A DNA stretch of 5,822 nt from Thermodesulfovibrionales bacterium (GCA_020053565.1 JAGVMY010000088.1:1-5822); one strand, 5' to 3'; numbered from the stretch's first letter, positions 1-5,090 are shown. Translations and numbers: made by a program. Notes: generated from the letters alone by a model not told the origin.

Positions 1-1797
1 AAATTCAATCCATATCGGAAGTGCTGCCCTGGAACCTGTTTCCTTTACACCAATTGGCGTGTGGTCATCTCTTCCAACCCAGACACCGACAACAAGCCTG
101 TCATCAAATCCTATGAACCATGCATCTGTGTAATTATTTGTTGTCCCGGTCTTTCCATAAACAGTCCTGCCAAGCTCCTTTGCCCTCTGCGCGGTGCCTT
201 CTTTTATCACTGCACCAAGTGATAGTTTTATCTCCTCAATGATTTCTTTATCAACGACCTCTTTTATCTCGGGTCGTGTCTCCTCAAGAACAATACCATC
301 CCTGTTTAAAACCCTTTCATAGGTGAGTGGCCCTATAGTTGAGCCTGTTGCCAAAGTAGAGTATGCAGAGACCATTTCCATGAGTGTGACGTCAGAGGCA
401 CCAAGTGCTGTTGGCAGATAGGGCTGTAATTCGCACTTGATACCGAGCCGCTGGGCAGTCTCTATGACATTCTTTATACCGACCCTGTCAGCAATTCTGA
501 TAGTTGCAGAATTTAAAGATTTCGCAAGTGCTGTTTTAAGGGTAACTAATCCATAGTATTTCCCATCGTAGTTTTTGGGAGACCAGACCTTACCCTGACG
601 ATTTGCTTTAAATGATAGTGGAGAGTCAACAATCGTATCTTCTGAGACCATCCCGTTCTCAAATGCGGTGAGATACACAAAGGGCTTGAATGCAGAACCT
701 GGCTGTCTTAGTGCCTGTGTTGCCCTGTTATACTGATTTTTCCAGAAATCAGTGCCACCTACCAGTGCTTTTATATGTCCTGTTCGGAGATCTAATGCGA
801 TTAATGATGCCTGTACACCGGGCTTTACTCTTTTTTCGATTGCCTCAATTCCCTTTTTTACTGCCTCTTCTGCTATACTTTGCATCCTGTGGTCAATGGT
901 CGAATAAATTTTGTACCCCGCGGAATATACTTTAGAGCCATATTTTAGTTCAAGCCTCTGCCGCAAAGATTCTATGAAATATGGCGCCTCGTATTTCCTC
1001 ATATGTGGTATCTGTGGTAAAGGTTCATTCATTGCCTTATCAAATTCTGCCTTTGTGATAAACTTATGATGAAGCATCTTTTTCAATACAACAGAGCGCC
1101 TTTCCATTGCCTTATCAGGTCTTTTAAAAGGAGAGAAAAAAGAAGGTGCTTTAGGAAGTGAGGCAAGGAGTGCCGCCTCTCCAAGAGTGAGTTCGTTCAC
1201 TGATTTTCCAAAATATGTCTGTGAAGCTGCCTCAATACCATATGCCCTTGTACCAAAATATGCCTGGTTTAAATAGAGGCCGAGGATTTCATCTTTTGTA
1301 TAGTGTCTTTCTATCTGAATAGAGAGCACTGCTTCCTTCAATTTCCTTTTGAGTGAGCGTTCACTCGTTAAAAAAAGCATCCTCGCAAGCTGCTGGGTAA
1401 TGGTGCTTGCTCCTTCAACAATGCCTCCAGCCTTTATGTCATGCCATAGTGCCCTCGCTATTCCTATGAAATCAACTCCGGGATGGGTGTAAAACCTGAT
1501 GTCTTCTATAGAGATGAATGACTTTTTTAAATAGTCTGGTATCTGATAATGCGGTATAAATGTCCTCCGTTCGATGTAGAGTTCTGCAATGACTTTTCCG
1601 TCACTCGAGTAAACCCTGGAGGATTCCATCGGTGTGTATTCCGCAAGTGTTTTAATTTTAGGGAGGTCAAAAATAATCCAGTATGCAGTGCCGCAGACAA
1701 TACCCATAAAAGCAGAGGAGATAATAAAGACTATGATTATTTTTCTGGAGAATGACATCTTCTTCGATTTTTCAGGTTCCAGTTCAGGTCTCCTCAT
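1..1797 (-). CDS. mrcA: Class A penicillin-binding protein (PBP1A-like), 3' end beyond the window
   Basis: Bifunctional peptidoglycan glycosyltransferase/DD-transpeptidase that polymerises and cross-links the cell wall at the outer face of the inner membrane. The frame is open for 599 codons from ATG 1797 to base 1. After a short basic cytoplasmic tail there is one membrane segment (about residues 20-43). The GT51 glycosyltransferase domain follows: EDIRFY with catalytic Glu98, STITQQL at 131-137, RKLKE at 151-155 and KDEILGLYLNQAYFG at 168-182. The transpeptidase domain carries all three penicillin-binding motifs: S368-A-F-K371 (acylated serine), S427-L-N429 and K549-T-G551. All are in one frame, so the gene looks intact; the C-terminus is off the window. 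It is transcribed divergently from leuD. No good Shine-Dalgarno site precedes ATG 1797. Met14 (codon at 1756-1758) is an alternative start, less likely because it removes most of the cytoplasmic tail. The family call is secure; the gene symbol is by similarity only. Confidence 0.95.
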   Translation of the reverse strand, partial: MRRPELEPEKSKKMSFSRKIIIVFIISSAFMGIVCGTAYWIIFDLPKIKTLAEYTPMESSRVYSSDGKVIAELYIERRTFIPHYQIPDYLKKSFISIEDIRFYTHPGVDFIGIARALWHDIKAGGIVEGASTITQQLARMLFLTSERSLKRKLKEAVLSIQIERHYTKDEILGLYLNQAYFGTRAYGIEAASQTYFGKSVNELTLGEAALLASLPKAPSFFSPFKRPDKAMERRSVVLKKMLHHKFITKAEFDKAMNEPLPQIPHMRKYEAPYFIESLRQRLELKYGSKVYSAGYKIYSTIDHRMQSIAEEAVKKGIEAIEKRVKPGVQASLIALDLRTGHIKALVGGTDFWKNQYNRATQALRQPGSAFKPFVYLTAFENGMVSEDTIVDSPLSFKANRQGKVWSPKNYDGKYYGLVTLKTALAKSLNSATIRIADRVGIKNVIETAQRLGIKCELQPYLPTALGASDVTLMEMVSAYSTLATGSTIGPLTYERVLNRDGIVLEETRPEIKEVVDKEIIEEIKLSLGAVIKEGTAQRAKELGRTVYGKTGTTNNYTDAWFIGFDDRLVVGVWVGRDDHTPIGVKETGSRAALPIWIEF

Positions 1798-1803
1798 TGA
1801 TTA

Positions 1804-1832
1804 ATTATACCCTATCACAGATTATGTATCAC
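1804..1832 (-). promoter_or_regulatory. Candidate promoter of the PBP gene
   Basis: On the minus strand there is a perfect TATAAT (1809-1804). A weak -35 GTGATA (1832-1827; four of six consensus bases) lies 17 bases upstream. The -10 box ends only six bases before the PBP ATG. Transcription from it would start at or almost on the start codon, giving a leaderless mRNA. An unseen promoter further upstream is the alternative. Confidence 0.4.
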
Positions 1833-1840
1833 AGATTTTG
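1813..1840. repeat. Tandem 14-bp direct repeat
   Basis: Two adjoining 14-base units, TATCACAGATTATG and TATCACAGATTTTG, differ at a single base. They overlap the spacer and -35 region of the putative PBP promoter and lie upstream of the leuD promoter. They could be a paired regulator binding site or a chance tandem duplication. Confidence 0.7.
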
Positions 1841-1853
1841 AAATGAAAAGGTG

Positions 1854-1883
1854 TTTACTCTCAGTCTGAGAATTCCCTATAAT
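1854..1883 (+). promoter_or_regulatory. leuD promoter with an internal palindrome
   Basis: A perfect -10 TATAAT (1878-1883) has a partial -35 TTTACT (1854-1859; four of six consensus bases) 18 bases upstream. Between them lies a perfect inverted repeat, TCTCAG-T-CTGAGA (1859-1871). A repressor bound there would block RNA polymerase, so it is a candidate operator for the leu genes. The start of transcription would be near 1890, giving a leader of about 37 bases. Confidence 0.5.
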
Positions 1884-1926
1884 AACTGCTAAAATAACAA
1901 TACTTCATTGAAGTTAAGGAGGAGAG

Positions 1927-2427
1927 ATGATTTTCAGGGGCTTGGTATGGCGATTTGGTAATGATATAGATACGGATGCGATCATACCTGCACGGTATCT
2001 GAATACATCTGATCCAGAAGAGCTTGCGAAACATGTGATGGAAGACATGGACAAAGATTTCCCCCGTAAGGTAAAGACAGGTGATATTATTGTTGCAGGC
2101 AAAAACTTCGGATGTGGTTCATCGAGAGAACATGCTCCTGTCGCAATAAAGGCTGCAGGAATCCAGGCAGTCATCGCAAAAAGCTTTGCAAGGATTTTCT
2201 ACAGGAATGCTTTTAATATAGGGCTTCCCATCTTCGAATCTTCTGAGGCATCAGAGAAGATTAAGGAGGCAGATGAAATAGAGATTGATGCGGACAATGG
2301 AATAATAAAGAATCTTACGACAGGCGAGACATATGAAGCTCATCCCATCCCTTCCTTTATGCAGGAACTCATTGCTGCGGGAGGATTGGTGGAGTGGACT
2401 AAAAGCAAATTAAAAATTGATGGGTAA
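1927..2427 (+). CDS. leuD: 3-isopropylmalate dehydratase small subunit (LeuD)
   Basis: Small (swivel-domain) subunit of isopropylmalate isomerase. With the iron-sulfur subunit LeuC it converts 2-isopropylmalate to 3-isopropylmalate in the cytoplasm, the second committed step of leucine synthesis. At 166 residues it has the length of the short LeuD type shared by archaea and many anaerobic bacteria, not the roughly 200-residue enterobacterial type. Visible signatures are FGNDIDTDAIIPARYL (10-25), GKNFGCGSSREHAP (58-71) and SFARIFYRNAFNIGLP (86-101). The loop after YL (NTSDPEELAKH) is the substrate-recognition region; it fits LeuD but does not by itself exclude a homoaconitase-type role. The start is set by a strong AAGGAGG-like site (AGGAGG at 1917-1922, four bases before ATG). 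leuB follows after a 198-base gap, and the two genes support each other's assignment. leuC is not adjacent. Confidence 0.95.
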   Translation: MIFRGLVWRFGNDIDTDAIIPARYLNTSDPEELAKHVMEDMDKDFPRKVKTGDIIVAGKNFGCGSSREHAPVAIKAAGIQAVIAKSFARIFYRNAFNIGLPIFESSEASEKIKEADEIEIDADNGIIKNLTTGETYEAHPIPSFMQELIAAGGLVEWTKSKLKIDG

Positions 2428-2456
2428 TAAGAACTATTCACAAAATTATATAGTAT

Positions 2457-2569
2457 GGGCAGGTCATAGCATTTTCACTCATTCTCGTCCCCCGATATAC
2501 ATCGGGAGACTCCGAGGTAAATTCTTTCTTCGAAAGAATTTAAAACCGCTCAAATACTATGCCCTGCCC
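2457..2569. repeat. Nested inverted-repeat element between leuD and leuB
   Basis: Outer arms of 18 bases (2457-2474 and 2552-2569) are complementary at 16 positions. They enclose two further hairpins. Hairpin one (2484-2516) has core CCCGAT-ATAC-ATCGGG, extended by GTC/GAC and CTC/GAG with a mismatch and a bulge. Hairpin two (2518-2542) is a perfect 11-bp stem, TAAATTCTTTC, with a three-base loop. No ORF is seen inside. The shape, a long terminal stem with two internal stems, resembles a small non-autonomous repeat (MITE or REP-like). It would also form a cloverleaf-like RNA in the leuD-leuB transcript. There is no U-run, so it is not a classical terminator. No target duplication is obvious. 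Confidence 0.65.
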
Positions 2570-2612
2570 GGCTCTGATGGTGTATTTTGTTAAATACTAA
2601 AGATTATTTTAG

Positions 2613-2617
2613 AGGAG
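2613..2617 (+). promoter_or_regulatory. leuB ribosome binding site
   Basis: AGGAG lies eight bases before ATG 2626, inside AGAGGAGAG. It fixes the leuB start. No convincing separate promoter is seen in the 56 bases between the repeat element and the gene, so leuB probably shares the leuD transcript. Confidence 0.7.
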
Positions 2618-2625
2618 AGTAATTT

Positions 2626-3699
2626 ATGAAATCTTATAACATAGCAGTTATCCCTGGTGACGGAACAGGTCCGGAGGTAATCAAAGAAGGCATTAAAGTA
2701 TTAGATGCTGTTTCGAAAAGGCTTGGGTTTACACTGGATTTTCATTATTATGATTTTGGTGGAGATCGTTTTCTAAGGACAGGAGAAATCCTTCCTGATG
2801 GTGCAGTTGCTGAACTAAAAAAATACGATGCGATTTATCTCGGTGCAATTGGACATCCTGACGTAAAGCCTGGCATTCTTGAAAAGGGGATTCTCTTAAG
2901 GCTGAGGTTTGAACTTGACCAGTATATTAATCTGAGACCTGTCAAGCTGTATCCGGGGATTGATTGCCCTCTGAAAGATAAGAAGCCCGAGGACATTGAT
3001 TTTATCGTGGTAAGGGAAAATACAGAGGGGCTGTATGCAGGTGCAGGCGGGGTCCTCAGGAAAGGCACGCCTGATGAGGTTGCAGTACAGGAGTCTATTA
3101 ATACACGGAAGGGTGTTGAGCGGTGTATACGCTTTGCTTTTGAATATTGCAAGAAAAGAAACAAGATGAACAAGCTTACACTCTGCGGGAAGACAAATGT
3201 CCTCACATTTGCCTTTGACCTCTGGGAGAGAACGTTCTATGAAGTCGCAAAGGAATATCCTGAGATAAAGTGTGATTATGCACATGTCGATGCAATCACG
3301 ATGTGGTTTGTGAAAAATCCTGAATGGTTTGATGTGATAGTGACAGACAATATGTTTGGAGATATCATTACGGATTTAGGAGCGATGATACAGGGCGGAA
3401 TGGGAATCGCTGCAGGGGGCAACATTAACCCTCATGGGGTTTCGATGTTCGAGCCTATTGGAGGCTCTGCACCGAAATACACAGGGAAGAATGTCATTAA
3501 CCCTCTTGCTGCAATATGTGCAGGCGGGATGATGCTTGAACACCTCGGTGAAATGAAATCAGCACAGATTATTGAGAAGGCTGTCATGGAGGTTACCGGT
3601 AAATATCTCAAGAGCCTCTCTGCGGGTAAAATGGGATACAGCACAACAGAGGTTGGTGACCTTGTTGTAAAGTTCGTGACAGACCTCAGTCTTGATTGA
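2626..3699 (+). CDS. leuB: 3-isopropylmalate dehydrogenase (LeuB family)
   Basis: Cytoplasmic beta-decarboxylating dehydrogenase that oxidises 3-isopropylmalate; the product decarboxylates to 2-oxoisocaproate, the precursor of leucine. At 357 residues it has the usual family length. Family landmarks are IPGDGTGPEV (9-18), substrate arginines in LRFELDQYINLRP (R94, R104) and in VVREN (R130), catalytic Tyr137 in ENTEGLY, Lys189 in CGKTN, and metal ligands Asp222, Asp246 and Asp250. The cofactor loop reads EPIGGSAPKYTGK (276-288). Lys284-Tyr285 stands where Thermus IPMDH has the NAD-selecting Asp-Ile pair, and it matches the Lys-Tyr pair of NADP-dependent E. coli isocitrate dehydrogenase. A Gly (279) replaces the usual His before GSAP. 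The LeuB role rests mainly on the leuD neighbour; a tartrate- or isocitrate-type substrate is less likely but possible. The stop codon overlaps the -35 box of the tRNA promoter, and no terminator separates the two genes. Confidence 0.88.
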   Translation: MKSYNIAVIPGDGTGPEVIKEGIKVLDAVSKRLGFTLDFHYYDFGGDRFLRTGEILPDGAVAELKKYDAIYLGAIGHPDVKPGILEKGILLRLRFELDQYINLRPVKLYPGIDCPLKDKKPEDIDFIVVRENTEGLYAGAGGVLRKGTPDEVAVQESINTRKGVERCIRFAFEYCKKRNKMNKLTLCGKTNVLTFAFDLWERTFYEVAKEYPEIKCDYAHVDAITMWFVKNPEWFDVIVTDNMFGDIITDLGAMIQGGMGIAAGGNINPHGVSMFEPIGGSAPKYTGKNVINPLAAICAGGMMLEHLGEMKSAQIIEKAVMEVTGKYLKSLSAGKMGYSTTEVGDLVVKFVTDLSLD

Positions 3700-3725
3700 C
3701 AAACTATTAAATTATTTGATATAAA
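3696..3725 (+). promoter_or_regulatory. Promoter of tRNA-Asn
   Basis: A perfect -35 TTGACA (3696-3701) overlaps the leuB stop codon. A -10 TATAAA (3720-3725; five of six consensus bases) follows after 18 bases. Initiation would fall near 3732, just ahead of the mature tRNA 5' end at 3735. The tRNA, and with it the GIY-YIG gene, therefore has its own promoter. Confidence 0.65.
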
Positions 3726-3734
3726 AAGGTTTAC

Positions 3735-3810
3735 TCCTGGGTAGCTCAGCTGGCAGAGCGGGTGGCTGTTAACCACTTGGTCGGGGGTTCGAATCCCTTC
3801 CCAGGAGCCA
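3735..3810 (+). tRNA. tRNA-Asn (anticodon GUU)
   Basis: A complete 76-base cloverleaf including an encoded CCA. Acceptor stem TCCTGGG (3735-3741) pairs with CCCAGGA (3800-3806), discriminator base G3807, CCA at 3808-3810. The D arm is GCTC/GAGC. The anticodon stem is GGTGG/CCACT with one G-U pair, and its loop CTGTTAA carries GTT at 3768-3770. The T arm is GGGGG/CCCTT with loop TTCGAAT; two of its pairs are G-U, which is a little weak. It starts and ends like other bacterial tRNA-Asn (TCC...GGAGCCA). The 3' part is repeated exactly downstream beyond the GIY-YIG gene. Confidence 0.97.
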
Positions 3811-3812
3811 AT
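3781..3812 (+). repeat. Upstream copy of 32-bp direct repeat (tRNA T arm to CCA)
   Basis: From the last variable-loop bases through the T arm, acceptor 3' strand and CCA, plus two following bases. Identical to 4127-4158; identity stops at both ends (3780 g versus 4126 a, 3813 t versus 4159 g). It is a candidate attachment or target-site duplication for the unit in between. Confidence 0.9.
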
Positions 3813-3829
3813 TTTCATTCATCAGTGTT

Positions 3830-4108
3830 ATGTCTTATTTTGTCTATATCCTGAAGAGCAAATCGACCGGGCAGTTTTATATCGGTCACACTGATGATCT
3901 TACTCGCAGGATTATCGAGCATAACAACCCCGATTACCTTGGAACGAAATATACGAAGTTGCATAAAGGCCCATGGATTTGCGTTTATGACGAAGAGTGT
4001 CCATCTCGTTCAGATGCAATGCAGCGGGAGAGACAGATAAAGGCTAAGAAAAGCAGAAAATATATCGAGTATCTTATCGCAAGCAAGCAGAATCCTGAAG
4101 GCTGTTAA
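3830..4108 (+). CDS. Small GIY-YIG family nuclease
   Basis: A 92-residue single-domain protein of the GIY-YIG superfamily, the nuclease fold of homing enzymes such as I-TevI and of UvrC. The first motif is V5-Y6-I7 and the second is Y17-I18-G19. The catalytic Arg is R27 in DLTRRIIEHN (23-32), and the metal-binding Glu is E67 in RERQIK. Tyr6, Tyr17, Arg27, Glu67 and the H31-N32 pair are all present, so it should be an active metal-dependent DNA nickase or nuclease. KYTK (40-43) and GPW (47-49) are typical of the short UvrC-like stand-alone forms. It has no extra DNA-binding domain. It begins 19 bases after the tRNA CCA with no clear Shine-Dalgarno site; AGGAG in the acceptor stem is too far away. 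The last two codons and the stop (GGC TGT TAA) lie in sequence identical to the tRNA anticodon loop. Its target and biological role are not known from sequence. Confidence 0.9.
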   Translation: MSYFVYILKSKSTGQFYIGHTDDLTRRIIEHNNPDYLGTKYTKLHKGPWICVYDEECPSRSDAMQRERQIKAKKSRKYIEYLIASKQNPEGC

Positions 4109-4157
4109 TCCCGAATGCTTTCGGGATCGGGGGTTCGAATCCCTTCCCAGGAGCCAA
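4100..4157 (+). pseudogene. Duplicated, altered 3' half of tRNA-Asn
   Basis: GGCTGTTAA (4100-4108) equals the tRNA anticodon stem-loop at 3764-3772. The T arm, acceptor 3' strand and CCA are repeated from 4127. Between them the eight bases of the original (3773-3780) are replaced by an 18-base hairpin. It has no D arm or 5' acceptor strand, so it cannot be a tRNA alone. It is most simply the displaced end of the original gene, since the terminator follows it directly. Confidence 0.85.
4109..4126 (+). repeat. Perfect hairpin at the 3' end of the GIY-YIG unit
   Basis: TCCCGAA-TGCT-TTCGGGA is a perfect 7-bp stem with a four-base loop. It lies immediately between the nuclease stop codon and the downstream direct repeat. 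No T-run follows, so it is not a classical terminator. It could be a DNA recognition structure for the element or protect the mRNA 3' end. Confidence 0.8.
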
Positions 4158-4158
4158 T
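4127..4158 (+). repeat. Downstream copy of 32-bp direct repeat
   Basis: An exact copy of the tRNA-Asn 3' end at 3781-3812, including CCA and the two bases after it. The tRNA terminator follows within ten bases. Confidence 0.9.
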
Positions 4159-4164
4159 GAAATC

Positions 4165-4192
4165 AAGGGCTTGCAGAGACACAAGCCTTTTT
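4165..4192 (+). terminator. Rho-independent terminator of the tRNA/GIY-YIG transcript
   Basis: AAGGGCTTG (4165-4173) pairs with CAAGCCTTT (4182-4190), including one G-U pair. The loop is eight bases. The T-run at 4188-4192 overlaps the end of the stem. It sits right after the second tRNA 3' end, where the terminator of the uninterrupted tRNA gene would have been. Confidence 0.8.
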
Positions 4193-4640
4193 ATATTGAT
4201 ATGAAGCCATTCTATAAGGACTGTTTTTTAAAAAATATCGATCACACGATCTATCCCTATTAGAGTCCTTGTGATCTCTGTAAATCTGTTCCTTACTTTT
4301 GTACTGCAGTAAACAGCACCAAAATCTGTCTTTCACATAGTACTGTGCATTTTAGAAAATTTCCATACTATGTTGATTACTGATTGAAAGTCACTTCTTT
4401 TAAGCCTTGATAAAGATGCGAAGCGCCTCCTATTCGGTAGTTATCGGTAATTGAAATACTTAAGAATTACATAATCTTCGGATTTACAGCCCTGCCAATT
4501 TCTTTTCTTATATTAATTAGGAGTAATCGTTGCTTCATACATCATCTCAGCCGAAGTGTTAAAGAAGGTATTTTACAAAAAGGTGAAATTTTGAAAAATA
4601 ATGAGAAATTTCCATTTAAGAACATAAAGGCAAAATAATC
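4193..4640. other. AT-rich intergenic region without a recognisable gene
   Basis: No open frame with coding character was found on either strand. Small inverted repeats exist: AAGGACT/AGTCCTT (4216-4222 and 4264-4270), GATCACA/TGTGATC (4240-4246 and 4270-4276) and ACATAGTA/TACTATGT (4335-4342 and 4366-4373). None makes a convincing terminator or known RNA. It may be decayed DNA downstream of the tRNA, a common insertion hotspot. Confidence 0.6.
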
Positions 4641-4649
4641 TGTTATACT
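4641..4649 (+). promoter_or_regulatory. Candidate extended -10 promoter upstream of the small ORF
   Basis: TGT followed by TATACT (4644-4649) fits an extended -10 element (TGn-TATAAT with one mismatch). No good -35 is seen. A transcript from about 4656 would carry a leader of roughly 180 bases, including the 11-bp stem, before the ORF at 4836. Confidence 0.35.
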
Positions 4650-4678
4650 AAGGATAATAAAAAAAGAAATAGTCAAAC

Positions 4679-4736
4679 TGGGGAAACTGGCGATGTGATT
4701 TCATTTTGATATCCTCACCTTTTAACAGTTTCCCCA
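4679..4736. repeat. 11-bp perfect inverted repeat
   Basis: TGGGGAAACTG (4679-4689) and CAGTTTCCCCA (4726-4736) are perfect complements separated by 36 bases. No T-run follows. It could form a stem in the leader RNA of the small ORF or mark the ends of a tiny element. The enclosed 36 bases have no clear coding content. Confidence 0.75.
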
Positions 4737-4835
4737 ATCAACAAAATTAACCTTTCATGTTTTAGGTGGAAACACTCCTCTACCCCATCGTACAGGCTGA
4801 TGCACATGCAGAATCAACACAAAGGAGTCAAAACA

Positions 4836-5090
4836 ATGAGAGCATATTGCATGGGGAACGCTATTATTCTGGCTCATGTCCGCTTTATAGCTCATGGCGA
4901 CTGTAATAGCAAGATGTATCATTCTGAAGTAATAAGATTTAATGGACATTATCAGACTTTGGAATGTGACAAGATGGATGTTTCCGGCCTTTGTTTGGGA
5001 CACAAGATAAGCAGAAAAGAGTTTTTGGAAAGATATTGCGGTGGAATGAAACCAGAAGCAAAGAGGACTAAAGCATGCTATGGGGTCTGA
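4836..5090 (+). CDS. Small cysteine-rich hypothetical protein
   Basis: An 84-residue protein I do not recognise. The start is chosen at ATG 4836 because AAAGGAG (4821-4827) lies eight bases upstream; an in-frame ATG at 4800 lacks such a site. It has six cysteines (5, 23, 44, 53, 68, 81) but no CxxC pair, and several histidines (14, 20, 29, 38, 56). The C-terminal third is charged and basic (KISRKEFLERY, then KPEAKRTK). A hydrophobic stretch at 9-19 is too short and broken for a clear signal peptide or membrane segment. It overlaps the start of the ankyrin fragment by 11 bases. It may be a real small gene or the remnant of a larger one. The good ribosome site favours expression; function unknown. 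Confidence 0.5.
   Translation: MRAYCMGNAIILAHVRFIAHGDCNSKMYHSEVIRFNGHYQTLECDKMDVSGLCLGHKISRKEFLERYCGGMKPEAKRTKACYGV

Larger units (their letters stand above)
3781..4158 (+). mobile_element. Putative single-gene GIY-YIG element inserted in tRNA-Asn
   Basis: A 32-bp direct repeat taken from the tRNA 3' end flanks one gene, so the repeating unit is 346 bases. The only protein encoded is a small GIY-YIG nuclease. There is no tyrosine integrase, which is the usual enzyme for insertion at tRNA 3' ends. A perfect 7-bp hairpin (4109-4126) sits just before the downstream repeat. After insertion the upstream tRNA is complete, so the host loses nothing, and the displaced tRNA 3' half and the terminator now lie downstream. 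Mobility is inferred from layout only. A local tandem duplication that happened to capture a nuclease gene is the alternative. Confidence 0.6.

Noticed and set aside
2518..2542. Terminator after leuD
   Set aside because: The stem is perfect but no T-run follows on either strand, and leuB lacks an evident promoter of its own.
2835..3285. Minus-strand open frames inside leuB
   Set aside because: They lie opposite a gene with all family motifs and their translations show no known domain.
3432..3818. Minus-strand open frame across the leuB end and tRNA-Asn
   Set aside because: It covers a certain tRNA and the leuB C-terminus. Its N-terminus is simply the antisense translation of the tRNA.
4100..4157. 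A second functional tRNA
   Set aside because: Only anticodon loop, T arm and acceptor 3' strand are present; no D arm, no 5' acceptor strand, and a hairpin breaks the anticodon stem.
4216..4373. CRISPR-like or regulatory repeat cluster
   Set aside because: The inverted repeats are 7-8 bases long, mutually incompatible in part, and not regularly spaced.
4665..4704. Tiny minus-strand ORF of 18 codons with a GGTGAGG ribosome-like site
   Set aside because: Too short, of low complexity (Phe/Tyr-rich end), and it reads through one arm of the inverted repeat.
4679..4736. Retron-like non-coding RNA or insertion-sequence ends
   Set aside because: No reverse transcriptase or transposase is in the window, and the inverted repeat alone is not enough.
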